The translations under genes and the position numbers were made by a program. 64,000 nucleotides of DNA from contig CM045997.1 in the NCBI GenBank assembly GCA_025175895.1, positions 109,478,479-109,542,478 on the forward strand. Direction: 5' to 3'. Positions 33,965 to 46,029 of the stretch are shown here, one piece after another. Each line of letters opens with the position of its first letter. Position 1 is the stretch's first letter. The notes below the pieces were generated by a model. It did not search any database. It was given only the letters and a program-made list of their open reading frames with translations, and was not told where the DNA came from. This stretch comes from Wurfbainia villosa. Its lineage: Eukaryota; Streptophyta; Magnoliopsida; Zingiberales; Zingiberaceae.

Positions 33965-35445
33965 TATAGGAGATTTGAGGCCGCTAGAAAGGGGGGGGTG
34001 AATAGTGTCGCGCTCGTTCGATAATAGAATTCGTTGCGTTTGTCTCTATAATTTCGTTAGCACAGCGAAAGTAGAAGTAATACGATAATGAAATATGACA
34101 AACACAACAAGAACACAAGTATGTAACGTGGTTCGGAACCGCATGGTTCGTACTCCACGGATCGGGCTCTAAAAGCCCTAGCAATGCAACCACGCACTAC
34201 TAATCACAATAACTCCTTCTCGACGCAAGTCGGAGGTGGAGAAACCTCGTACAAATGATCTTACAACAGCAAGAACGAAATACAAGCAATATACAATGCA
34301 AATACGAAAGACAAGTAAAGAAAAGACTTTACAACACTTGTTTTTGATTGCTTGAATGCTTGGTTGCTTGCTTGCACTTGGAGACCTGATTTGCAGCAAC
34401 AAATCGCCCCAATAGCTCTCAAGAACCGGATCCATTTTTCTCCATCACGAGCTCCTTTTATAGCTTCAACCTGTGCTGGAAAATGTCGATCAGTCGACTG
34501 CTATAGACCATCAGTCGACTGATCACACTATTGCTGTGAGACAACGGTGTAATCCACGTTGGAAAAATCCAACGGCTAGGACATCAGTCGACTAATCATG
34601 AGCATCAGTCGACTGCTCGTCCCAGTGGTCGAGTGAGACTCCATTCTGTGCCCTAAAATCCGAGCATCAGTCGACTGATCACAAGATCAGTCGACTGCTC
34701 GTCCAATCAGTCGACTGCCCATCTATGGCAGTCGACTGCTAGGGCAATTCCCGCAGTCAAACCCTAGTTGACTACGCCAGTCGACTGTCACATGGCACCA
34801 GTCGACTGGCACACCTCAAACATGAGATTTTAGCCCAAGTATGGTGCCCCCATACTTGCTAGACCACCCTTAGCCTAGACCTAAGCCTTCTAGCCACCTC
34901 CATCAGCCTTACGCCTCTCGGATCCCTCCAAGTCATCCATGACTTGTTTATCCATCGCGCTAGCCTTCAAGTGCTTCCATCGGCTATGTCATGCTAACGG
35001 TGTCTACACCGCCAAGGCACATTGGACTTACGCCACCAAGACTCCACTTGGACTTTACATCGCCAAACATTGGACTTATGTTGCCAAGACTCCCGCTTGG
35101 ACTTTACGCCGTCAATATCAAACCCCTTGGACTTCTCAAATGCCAAGACTCATGCTTGGACTTTTCCAAATGTCAAGTGTCTCACTTGGACTTTCCATGC
35201 CAAGTACCCATGACTTGGACTTTCCATAATCACATGGTCAACCTTAGTCAACCATCAAAGTCTCCCTCGAGTCAAACTCGAGTCCAGTTAAACATAACCC
35301 GGGTTGATTGTATAAACAATCTCCCCAAAATATCAACAGACATTAATGTCAAATATCAATGTCAACTTACTTTGTCAAACATCAAAACATCTCTTGAGTC
35401 AAACTCGAGTCTGGTCAATCGTGACCTGGGCTGATTGTACCAATA
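33965..35445 (-). repeat. LARD-like element 3' LTR with CAGTCGACTG array
   Basis: A 1481-bp LTR starting TATAGGAGATTTGAGG, where the other copy has TGTAAGAG, so the terminal TG has mutated to TA. It ends GTACCAATA. Within 34480-34815 there are nine full CAGTCGACTG palindromes. Farther right come many TTGGACTTT units (35020-35225). It differs from the other LTR by small indels, for example 11 bp near 35270. Confidence 0.93.
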
Positions 35446-35820
35446 ATATCCCCCTTTTTGATGTTTGACAAAACAAACCTTGAGTTAGGCCCCTAACTCA
35501 AATTCCCTTACCAATTTTCCAAATTGGTAATTTAATGTTCTCCCCCTTTTTGACATACATCAAAAAAGGTTATCTCTCCAAGGAGGTCAATGTCTCATGT
35601 CCCAATGAGATCTTACAATCTCCCCCTTGGTCCAAAAATACCTAGGATGCCTACCATCTTCCTAGTAATAAGTTTCATATCACTCAAGAGAGACAATCCT
35701 ATATGCTCTTCCAATTTTCAAATTGGGTCTATCAAAATCTCATTTTCCTCCTCATGAGGAAAAATATCATTCATCATCCCATGATGAATTCCTCCCCCTA
35801 AAGGCTTACTCCCCCTTGAC
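35446..35820 (-). other. Polypurine tract and extra polypurine-like boxes
   Basis: The primary tract on the minus strand, CAAAAAGGGGGATAT, is at 35446-35460. Similar CTCCCCCTT (plus-strand) boxes recur near 35542, 35620, 35790 and 35808. Repeated polypurine boxes upstream of the 3' LTR are a described trait of Sireviruses. Confidence 0.7.
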
Positions 35821-37210
35821 CATTGCATCAACAAAGTCTTTGGGAAGTCCCTAAGCCAATAGAAACTCTAAACCATCAAAGATAAGGTTAGAAATTCAAC
35901 ATTGAACTTTCCAACACTTTAAATTTGATACAAACCCTAAACACCTCTCCAAATCCATATCCAATGGGTTTTCGCCCTTTATAATGCTTCCCAAAGCATA
36001 TCCTAGGGTTATAAGTGATTAGGGACCTTAACCGTAGCTGAAATCGGGCTAAACCAACCTAGTTTTCCCAAAATCAGCATTGGCGATGACTCGTTAGCTA
36101 CGATCGTGACTGACACTCACATCGATCACGCCACCAAGGGCGATCGATAATCAAATTTCCGAATTTCAATTATCAGAATCGAATTTCAGAAAATCATAAG
36201 TAATTCTACGTATATCGAAAAATCACGAAATTTGATACGTATAATACTTATTACACATACAATCGGTGAAAAATCTTAGAAAAATATTTTAACCATTAAA
36301 ATAGGAGATTGGTACAAAGTTTAAAAACTGTTAAAACTTTAAAGTTTTTGATCTACTTTGTATCAACTTCTACAATGATGATGGCTATCAAAAAATAGAC
36401 TTCACCAAGGTTTTCTAAAGTGATTTTAAAACGTTTTTGAAAACCTATTTTGAATCATGATTTATTGGCTAAATATACATAACTTGTATATTAGCTTTCC
36501 TCATAATTCTTAGTGATGATTGAAATAAGTTAAAGTTCATCTAGATGCACTACCTATGCACCTTGAACCTAACTTATTATCCTAACATCTCACATGTTAT
36601 CTAAGATGTAAACACACACATACATGTCAATTTAGATGTGAGATGTAGAGTTAGGATTATTATGACCTCATGCATTTTCTAGGCAACCCTACTTGATTCC
36701 CTTATAAATGGGACTCCAAGTCATGTCATTTTTCCTTAAATCAATTTTAATCAAAATAAATGCATGAATGATCATGGCATAAATGATATCAATAATAACG
36801 CATGGCCAATGATCATGATGTCATGACATATGATATAATCTAAAAACAAACATGACATCTAAAATAATCCTAAACAATGGCATGACATGTTATATGATAA
36901 GATGAAATTTCATGTCATAATATGACAATTTTCCATAAACCAATACAATAATACAAGCACATAATCAGACACAAATGATTTTCATAAACAGAATATTTCA
37001 TCCAATTTAAGAAAACTTCAGTTTTTACATCCAAAATAGAGATTTGAGACGCTCAATCTCACTACAAAAACTAAAAACAAAAATCCTAACATCCTCTAGC
37101 TCTAATCATCTGCAGAAGGTGGAGGTGGAGGAGGCTGCTGGCTCAAGGTCCAGGCTCGCATCATCTCGTACATATCGAGCTGACGCTGCTCAATGCGGCT
37201 CTGTGACTCC
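35821..37210 (-). other. Noncoding 3' region of the LARD-like element
   Basis: About 1.4 kb of AT-rich sequence between the second gene and the polypurine boxes. It holds no frame with coding character and no trace of integrase or RT motifs. Confidence 0.6.
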
Positions 37211-38390
37211 TCAATCCGAATGTAGCGCTCCTCCATCCGACTGAGATGCTCGCCCATGGAGGATTGCCCCACTATAAGCTCCGGCCGGAGAGTCGATCGC
37301 TGGCGGTAGTCTGGAATCGGCCTCTAGCCGCCCAAACCGATCCAAGGACTTCTTTGTTGATGCATCTGCTGGCATCTGGTCCTCCTCATCAGCAGCATCT
37401 GGATCCTCATATTCCTCTGCAGCCTCTCTAGGCACTAGAGGTGGCTCCCCACGTGCCCTGGGCGGAGGTCGAGGTGCCAGCTCCATCTGCCCATGTCCCA
37501 TCCGCAGCTTCGCCAATGAGAAGTTACGAACTGATATACAGTCGTAAACTTCAGATAGCACCCTCAGCGATCCCCTGTTAATGTTAATGCCTAAAGACTC
37601 TAACCATGCAGTGATGATATGACCAAAAGGCATATGCACTTTCCCTTGTACAAGGGATATGAAATGTACAATGCAATGAAACATGTTTAATGCAATGTTT
37701 ATATCTAATCTATGACGCATGACGTACAGGAGAAAGAGATGGGGAGGTCGAATCTTGGCCAGACCCCGAGTCACAATCGGGAGAAGGCACCCAACAATGA
37801 CTTTGTAGAGTACATTGTTGGGCGCAGATAGCTCATTGATGGGAAATAAGTTCTGAGCTGGCGGGCGAGGGTGGCGAAATACATGCTCATGCATGGAGTC
37901 CAAGGAGATATGATCAAAGGGCTTAGGTAGAGGGGCATCGAAAGTAGGATAAAATATGAAAGTATCAGCCGATGGCTTACACTCAAGAAACTCCTGCAAT
38001 ATCGCAGGAGTGAACTCTAAGTCGCGTTTTGCAACGCGGGTAGTGTAGGTAGGACCATCGTCTACCTTCTTTAAGTTTTGATAGAACTCCTTAAGGAGAT
38101 CATCATTTATGGCATGAGTGCATAATACTATCTTCATGAGATGATAATATGATAAAATTTCTATGACGTCACCGTAGTAACGAGTAAAGAAATCCCTATC
38201 AATGTACCTAACCAACATGGTTTGGTACAACCATGATTCAACCTCAGTCGGGTCATTTCTACGGGATCGCCTATATGAATGCAATGCAGTGACATGAAAT
38301 GTAAAGACACACATGCACGATTAGATCATAATGAGTTATAATGAAAAAATTAGGGTTTTAGAGGAGTAAAAAGTTATACTTTGGCGCCAT
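37211..38390 (-). CDS. Second gene of the LARD-like element: plant-transposon-protein-like, spliced
   Basis: An uninterrupted frame runs 38270-37211. Its best start is a tiny first exon, ATGGCGCCAAA (38390-38380), with donor GT at 38379 and acceptor ATATAG ending at 38271. Splicing gives MAPKRSRRNDPTEVESW. An unspliced start at 38314 is possible but gives an odd N-terminus. The roughly 357-residue product has LKEFYQNL, then LEFTPAILQEFL, then NVLYKVIVGCLLPIV, then HMPFGHIITAWLESLGI. This spacing recalls the putative plant transposon protein domain found in many plant retroelements. An acidic Pro- and Glu-rich tail follows. No catalytic motif is known. The leader (38391-38680) looks like a host 5' UTR. 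Function unknown; the domain call is by eye. Confidence 0.65.
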
Positions 38391-38700
38391 TGAGGATGAT
38401 GAGGAGAGGGTACTCAGACACCGCTGAAGAGAGCGCCGGAGAGTTCGCCGGAGCAGTGGTTTCGTCGGAACCCTAATCGAAGAAGAAAACATCGTCGGAG
38501 ATGAGTAGATTAGGGTTGTGAGATGCTAAAAACGTGAGTTGAGAAGTTTGGCTGTCAAACCTAGGGCTTAGGTGGCCGGCGCGGTCAGAAGAGCTGGTCG
38601 GAGAAGGAGGCGACGATCGGAGAGGAGGAAGAAGGCGAGAGATCGAGTCGTGAAGACGCCGAACCCTAGCGGTTCGGCGTTATAAAATCGCGACTCCAGT
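38391..38700 (-). promoter_or_regulatory. Leader and possible internal promoter of the second gene
   Basis: On the minus strand, a TTTTATAA-like box (about 38681-38688) overlaps a perfect 9-bp hairpin, CGCCGAACC/GGTTCGGCG (38661-38683). A pyrimidine-rich leader follows (CTTCTTCCTCCTC), leading to ATGGCGCC at 38390. An upstream ATG near 38491 opens a short Ser/Arg-rich frame. Directly upstream, at 38695-38990, CAGTCGACTG-type palindromes and GATCGATCGG words recall the element's own LTR. Confidence 0.4.
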
Positions 38701-39614
38701 CGACTGATTGTGGCTTATGAGCGGTTTTACCGAACCGACAATGATCATACGGCCGCTCGGCCTCGGCCGAGCATTCTCAGATCGCTATAGTAACATCGAT
38801 CGGTGATGTTGGTCATCGATCGGCCGATCGATGCGATCATCACTCGGCGCTCAGCGACCATTCGGTGATGATCCTCTCGCTCGATGAGCGGTACCATCAT
38901 CGGTGATGTACAAACAATCGAGTCCTGAAAACAACACTCGACTGCTGGACGCATCGTATAGTGCTACAGTAGTAACAGTCGACTGATCTATGATTTTCAG
39001 TTCTGAAATTGAGTGAATTTCGATTTCTTCACTCAATTTGTTTCATTTTACCATGTTTACTCTTGTATGTCGAATATATTAATGTTATGCTTATATTCAT
39101 GCATTGGTTAATATATTTTGGTATTTTATTTCATTTTAACAATCATTAGCATCCAATGATTTTAAAAACCTAACATCTCACCCTTTCTAAGTGTGAAAAT
39201 ACACAATCAAGATGAATGACTTGTTTTGTGAGATGCAATATACCATAAACATTCCTTCCATGCAAACATATGGTAAAACACATGAAGCATGGTAAATGTA
39301 AGACATCAAGGTGTGTGACACTTAAGTATCACTCTTGATGTGACTTATAAACTTTAATCACTTCTCTTGATACATTAATTTCTAAAGTGTGTCAAAATCC
39401 TAAAATGGAACACCATAACCTCTAAATCTAGATTGTGCCAATTTTATTGACTTTTCATGATTCCAAACATATATGACACATCCTAAAACCTTTTAGGATA
39501 TAAGATCAAACCTATTTTCAAGGTATCCATAACCTTAAAAATAACTTAAAATGTCAACTTTGCTATGGTTGAGTTAACTACCCATCCAATCAAAATTGAC
39601 ACATCCTAACCCAT
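38701..39614 (-). other. Spacer between gag and second gene (pol position)
   Basis: About 0.9 kb where pol should begin. It contains no frame or motif of integrase or RT. The part near 39050-39600 is AT-rich. Confidence 0.6.
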
Positions 39615-41360
39615 TTAACGTGAATCAATTATGCTCTTTGGAACCCAAAATCTATTTGAGCTCATTGGATTAATTAGGTATTCCTTAGGGATAATCTCCC
39701 TAGATACCTTCCTAATGACCCTTCTAGGCTTATTAGCCTTGGTCATTATGGTATTGTCATGGTTAGTCTTAGGGATTGCCTCCCTAATAACCTTCTTAAT
39801 GGCTTCCTTAGGTTTCTTAGAAACTCTAGCCACTAAGCACACACTATGGTTGGCCTTAGGAATAATTTCCCTAGAGACCTTGGTTTTCTTAGATCTAGGT
39901 TTAGTTCCATAATCAAATGGAACATTATGATAAGTAGGAATTACTTTCTTAGACGTAGGTTTGTGACCCAAACCTTGTCTCCTAGATGATTCTTGCCTCT
40001 TACACCCTTTTTGTTGACTTTTAGATCCTAGAGTTTGACACTTTGACCCTTTAAATTGATTTTGCATATTTGCAAGAGTCTTTTCCAATTTCTCAAGCCT
40101 TGACCTCAAGGCTTGATTTTCTAACTCTAATTGCCCAAATAATTTTTGATTAGGTTTTTGGGCATTACCATTCACTTTAGGCATATGTCTACCCTTATTG
40201 GGATTGATGCCTAAATGGTTTTCGATTTTCTTAATTGTTTTCTTAGGAAGAACATTTCTAGGGACATTAGTCCCAAATTTCTCCTTCTTTGAAATAGACC
40301 TAAAGTTATCATTTCTAGATTTCTCCTTAGTCCTAAAACCAACATGTTTAGCTTCTAGACAACCATAATTATTATTTCTAGCATGCTTTGATTCATGAGT
40401 AATAGCAAAATTATTTGAATTAATTCTAGCATGCTTTTGCTTAGAATTTAAAGAATGAGCATTATGAAAATATACCTTAGGGTTAGTCTTAGAGACTCCC
40501 CCTACTTGTGAAGCTCCCTCCTTTTTTCTAGGACATTGGCTCCTATAGTGTCCCGGTTGTCGGCATTTGAAGCACACCATGTGCTCCTTGCTCTTCTTGG
40601 TGAGGACACTGGCATCCTGGACTTTTTCATTGACTTTTGGTGCCGGAGGAGCTTTTTTAACCCTTTTTGGACACTTACTCTTGTAGTGTCCGGATTCCCT
40701 ACACTCAAAGCATATTATATGAATTTTGTTATTAATTGACATGCTTGAGTTACCTATGGTGGCGATGAGGTTCTCTTGAGCTTGCTCTTCTTCTCTACCG
40801 GATGTAGATAATTCTTCTTGAGATTGCTCCGGTGTAGATGCTCTAATCTCCTCCCCCTCAATCCTAGAGGTGGAGGTCTCCTCTTCTTCCACCAATCCGG
40901 AAGTTGATTCCTTCTCAACTTCCGAGTCCTCACTCGCTTGTGAAGATGACGATGATTCTTCCTCGGCTTCTTCCTCTTCTTGAGCCGATGAAGATTCTTC
41001 TTCTTCTACTTATGCCAAGTGAGGCTTCTCATGGAACTTGGCCAATTTGTCCCATAGCTCCTCGGCGTCTTGAAATTCACCTAAACTAGACAAAATGTCA
41101 TTAGGTATCAAATCTTCTAAAAGTTTTGTTACCTTGACTTCGGTCTTGAACTTGAGATGTTGCTCTTGTGTCCACTTCTTCAATTTCAAGACATTTCCGT
41201 TCTTATCCCGAGGAGGTTCAAAGCCTTCTACGAGGATGAACCAATCCTCTATATCCATCATCAAGAATATCTCCATTCTTGTTCTCCACGCCGAAAAGTC
41301 TTCTCGATCATATGGCGGTGGAGTGTTGATGTCCCATCCAAGCTTGTCTTGAAATTCCAT
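39615..41360 (-). pseudogene. Sirevirus-type gag, 582 codons, one premature stop
   Basis: Starts MEFQDKLGWDINTPPPYD, followed by DFSAWRTRMEIFLMMDIEDW, the copia capsid N-terminal pattern. A TAA at 41010-41012 (KPHLA-stop-VEEEE) interrupts an otherwise single frame, and an acidic Ser/Glu tract follows it. Two CCHC knuckles are at about residues 217-230 (CFECRESGHYKSKC) and 263-276 (CFKCRQPGHYRSQC). A leucine-heptad segment, LELENQALRSRLEKLEKTL, lies farther on, followed by a basic tail. Two knuckles and an extended coiled-coil tail suit Sirevirus Gag, whose members are known to bind LC8 light-chain proteins. Apart from the stop it looks intact. Confidence 0.85.
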
Positions 41361-41413
41361 CTTCCCTCTAGCTTCTTTAGCTCCCGGCGGTTAATCCGTA
41401 GAAGAGCCCCGGG

Positions 41414-41425
41414 CTCTGATACCAA
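41414..41425 (-). other. LARD-like element primer binding site
   Basis: The minus strand reads TGGTATCAGAGC, an exact complement to the initiator tRNA-Met 3' end, two bases inside the 5' LTR. Confidence 0.9.
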
Positions 41426-41427
41426 TT

Positions 41428-42913
41428 GTAAGAGATTTGAGGCCGCTAGAGGGGAGGTGAATAGCGTCGTGCTCGTTCGATAATGGAATTCGTTGCGTTT
41501 GTCTCTACAATTTCGTTAGCACAGCGGAAATAGAAGTAATACGATAATGAAATATGACAAACACAACAAGAACACAAGTATGTAACGTGGTTCGGAACCG
41601 CACGGTTCCTACTCCACGGATCGAGCTCTAAAAGCCCTAGCAATGCAACCACGCACTGCTAATCACAATAACTCCTTCTCGACACAAGTCGGAGGTGGAG
41701 AAACCTCGTACAAACGATCTTACAACAGCAAAAACAAAATACAAGCAATATACAATGCAAATACGAAAGACAAGTAAAGAAAAGACTTTACAACACTTGT
41801 TTTTGATTGCTTGAATGCTTGCTTGCTTGCTTGCACTTGGAGACCTGATTTGCAGCAACAAATCGTCCCAATAGCCCTCAAGAACCGGATATATTTTTCT
41901 CCATCACGAGCTCCTTTTATAGCTTCAACCTGTGCTGGAAAATGTCGATCAGTCGACTGCTCGGGACCATCAGTCGACTGATCACATTGTTGTTGTGAGA
42001 CAACGGTGTAATCCATGCTGAAAAAATCCAATGGCTAGGATATCAGTCGACTGATCATGAGCATCAGTCGACTGTTCAAGCCATCACTCGACTGCTCGTC
42101 CCAGCGGTCGAGTGAGACTCCATTCTGTTCCCTAAAATCCAATCATCAGTCGACTGATCACAAGATCAGTCGACTGCTCATACAATCAGTCGATTGCCCA
42201 TCTATGGCAGTTGATTGCTAGGGCAATTTCCGCAGTCAAACCCTAGTTGACTATGTCTGTCAACTGCCACATGGCACCAGTCGACTGACACACCTCAAAC
42301 ATGAGATTTTAGCCTAAGTATAGTGCCCATATACTTGCTAAACCACCCTTAGCCTAGACCTAAGCCTTCTATCCACCTCCATCAGCCTTACGCCTCTCGG
42401 ATCCCTCCAAGTCATCCATGATTTGTTCATCCATCGCGCTAGCCTTCAAGTGCTTCCATCGGCTATGTCATGATAACAGTGTCTACACCGCCAAAGCACA
42501 TTGGACATACGCCGCCAAGACTCCGCTTGGACTTTACGTCGTCAAACATTGGACTTATGCTGCCAAGACTCCCGCTTGGACTTTACGCCGCCAATATCAA
42601 ACCCCTTGGACTTCTCAAATGCCAAGACTCGTGCTTGGACTTTCCCAAATGTCAAGTGTCCCACTTGGACTTTCCATGTCAAGTACCCATGACTTGGACT
42701 TTCCATAATCACATGGTCAATCTTAGTCAACCATCAAAGTCTCCCTCGAGTCCAGTTAAACATAACCCGGGTTGATTGTATAAACAATCTCTCCAAAACA
42801 TCAACAGACATTAATGTCAAACACCAATGTCAACTTACTTTGTCAAATATCAAAACATCTCTCGAGTCAAACTCGAGTCTGGTCAATCGTGACCTGGGCC
42901 GATTGTACCAACA
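41428..42913 (-). repeat. LARD-like element 5' LTR
   Basis: A 1486-bp LTR from TGTAAGAGATTTGAGG to GTACCAACA, collinear with 33965-35445 and followed by the duplication AATAG. It carries the same CAGTCGACTG palindrome array (about 41945-42290), with several units mutated. Confidence 0.94.
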
Positions 42914-44095
42914 AATAGTTTGTTTGACAACAAACACACTGAGTATTTTATGCTAAGAAAGTTATTACACCTTACATAGCAGCTTACTGAGCGATCATTG
43001 CTATGAAAGTTATTATACCTTACTTAGTCGCTCCCTAAATGGTACATAACCATTCTTTCAATGACACATAGTCATTCTCCAGGTGACACATAGTCGTTCT
43101 CCAGATGGTACAAAATTATTCTCCTAGTAGTATACAATCATTCTCTTGGATATATCCATATCTTGCTATTTATCCAGATTAAAATATTTAAATCATTATG
43201 AACATCTCTAATCCTTCATAATAAACATCATGTCAAGAGCATGTTTCGTATCTTCAATATTCACAATTTATTTCTGTACACAATAAAAATGGGTCAACTA
43301 GTGAATAAATTTTAAAAGATGTAAATCTATTTAATCTTCTTTTTTTAGTTTGAATTCATTCATTTTAATCAGTCTCTTTCCTAGTCATATTCCATAGACC
43401 GAATCATCCATAGTCAATAGGTTTACATATTAAAGTAGCTGACCCTGATTAAAACTTCAAGTAAACAACTAAATAGTCACTCAGGGTAAATATTGAGATT
43501 AATATATAATCTCAAAGAGCTCACATAGTAAAGAAGCAGAGGTTCATTCTCCTACTATCTTTATTATCATCATAATACATGTGGTATGAATCACATATTA
43601 CGATATTATTCTCTTTACCAAAGAGCACATATTTTCCTCAAATCAACATCGTACAAATTTCAATCTAGACATTCTCAATACCTATTTCATAATTTAACAC
43701 AAAAATTCTAATCTAGCTTAAAAAAATATATAGTAAATGGCGGGTTCATTTACTTCGATCATTGATCTACAAATTATTTTATCTTGATACAAATATCAAA
43801 GTGACCCCAACTTACAAGTATGTCCATATATACATATAAGCAATGATCTTACCTCTATTCGTACTTAACAAATAGAAATGATTATCCATGTGAGATGACC
43901 AATCACTACTTGCCAACATGCTCATCGAGATTTTATTATCAGAATGTAACATTTCACATATACTGAATAGATTATGACATTTCATACAATCATATTACAA
44001 CATCTGATTGTCAATTATAATATTATTACATTCTTCGAAATCCTATAAACTTTAAATGCTCATAAAATGACTCTCTAGTCATTGTTTAATAAAAG
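42914..44095 (-). other. Copia-3 3' noncoding part
   Basis: AT-rich sequence downstream of RNase H on the minus strand, continuous with 33826-33964 across the nested element. It contains three to four repeats like GACACATAGTCATTCTCCAG near 43020-43130. Confidence 0.5.
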
Positions 44096-46000
44096 GATCT
44101 ACAAGTGTAGGGATATACTCACCTTCTTCTTAGAAATAATATCCCTCACAAAGTTATACTTTGTAGTTATATGTTTGCCCTTGCTATGATATTTGAGATC
44201 CTTGAAAAAAGCTATTGCAACTTGATTGTCACAATAGACAGTAATCGGACTTCACTATCCTCAACAATCTTCAGATGCTTTAGAAACTTTCTTAACTAGA
44301 CTACTTGCATAACTGCTGAACATGTCACATATTCAGTTTCCATTGTCGACAAGCCTACACAAATCTATTCCTTGTTGTTCCAAGAGATGATGCCACCATT
44401 CAACAAGAACGCTAGCATGATGTGGATTTTCTATCATTCAGGTCCCCTGCCTCTTCAGGCTCATATCTGATCTTTGAAAACAGAGACAATAATCTATTGT
44501 CGATTTTAGATATCTGAATATTCTCTTCACCGTCTTTCAGTGTATCGATCCTGGGTTTGACTGGAACCGACTGATTAAGCCAACAACATAGTTGATATTG
44601 AGACGAATACACAATATAGTGTACATCAAACTACCAATAGCACTAACATATGATTTTTTTTAATTCATCTCGGTTATTTCCTCAGGAGTCTTGGGATTCA
44701 TACTCTTGCTCAGAACAATATCTTTCACAATAAGTGTTTGTTCATTGTTGCAATTAGACATGCTGAAATATCATAACATCTTATTTATATAAGACTCTTG
44801 AGATAAACCCAAAAGTCTCTTAGATGGAGCTCTCATGATCTTGATGTATTCAACTTCTCCTATATCTATTATGTCAAACTATGATGAAAGTCACTCTTTG
44901 ACTTCTAACATCAACTCTATGTCATTTTCTGCTATCAGCAAATCATCAACATTAATGAAAGCCACTCTTTGACTTCTAACACCAATTCTATGTCATTTCC
45001 TATATCTATTATGTCAAACTGTGATGAAAGTCACTCTTTCATTTTTTTTTCTTCTTTAGGAAAACACAATGATCCTCATTGATCATTTCGAAACCATAAG
45101 ATAAAATGACTTCGTTAAATCTTATGTTTCATTGTCTTGACTCTTGCTTTAACTCATATATAGATTTTTTAAGTCTACATACTTTTCTTCTTGGTCTTCT
45201 ATAATGAAACCTTCTGGCTAAACTATATAGATTTCCTCGTCAAGATCACCATTAAGGAAAGTGATTTTTACATTCATCTGATGTAATTCCAAGTTATAAT
45301 GTGTCACATAAGCCAAAATAACTCGGATTGATACAAACTTCATTATAGGAGAAAATAATTTTTCATAGTCAATACTCTCTATTGAGTAAATCCTTTTACA
45401 ACCAAACGAGTTTTGTATCACTTAATCGATCTATCTTATTTCCTCTTTATTTTGAGAATCCTCTTATTCCCAATAGTCCTTTGGCCAAGAGGAAGATCAA
45501 CTAAATACCAAACATTATTTATTTTCATAGACTTCATCTCTTCTATAATTGTAGCTTTCTACTTTTCTCTAACTCTACATCTCATAGCTTTCTCAACAGA
45601 TTGAGGTTCATCATCATCAATAGGGAGTGTTATCATTGCCTCATTCTCAATATCAAATCTCTTCTTAAATTTGATCTTATGAACACTTCTTCGTAAGTTG
45701 GGTTACTGAGTAGTCAACTTATAACTAGGCAAATTACTCTCACTCGGTTGAGTAAGTTCATGCATCCCTTTTGACACCTCTTTAGTTGATGATATATCAT
45801 CCTTCTTAAATAAAGGAATTGTCTTATCAACATCACTTCTAGCTGGGAACTCGATTTCAAGAAAAGTGACATCTCTTGACTCTATTTTGGAAATGGTTTC
45901 ATCTAGTTGCTCACCTATGAAAATGTAACCTTTGGAGGTATCAAAATATCTTATAAAGATATATTTTTTATCTCTAGATCCTAGTTTTCCATACTTGTGA
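44096..46000 (-). pseudogene. Copia-3 RT and RNase H, decayed
   Basis: Frame 45218-45421 has SIDYEKLFSPIMKFVSIRVIL and LHQMNVKITFLNGDLDEEIY, a copia RT segment (the usual MDVKTAFLNG is altered to MNVK). Frame 44412-44612 and neighbours give SDLRYEPEEAGDLNDRKS-like pieces of the region leading to RNase H. Around 44900-45030 a short stretch is duplicated. Numerous stops; inactive. Confidence 0.75.
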
Positions 46001-46029
46001 GAATTCTCATGAATGTAGGAAGCTGACCC

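Larger units (their letters stand above)
33965..42913 (-). mobile_element. Sirevirus-like LTR element lacking pol (LARD-like), with two genes
   Basis: An 8949-bp minus-strand element with LTRs 33965-35445 and 41428-42913 and perfect duplications AATAG (33960-33964 and 42914-42918). The primer site is 41414-41425 and the polypurine tract 35446-35460. Gag lies at 39615-41360 and has two CCHC knuckles. Between gag and the 3' LTR there is a second gene (37211-38390) but no integrase, RT or RNase H, so it must borrow a polymerase. The tRNA-Met primer site, multiple polypurine-like boxes, CG-containing palindromes in the LTR and gag style all fit the Sirevirus lineage of Ty1-copia. Confidence 0.92.

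Noticed and set aside
34939..35434. Three overlapping plus-strand frames rich in Trp-Thr-Leu and Leu-Asp-Phe
   Set aside because: They translate the tandem TTGGACTTT units of the LTR and reappear at 42418-42775.
41414..41425. tRNA gene at the TGGTATCAGAGC motif
   Set aside because: It is a primer binding site next to an LTR; no cloverleaf surrounds it.
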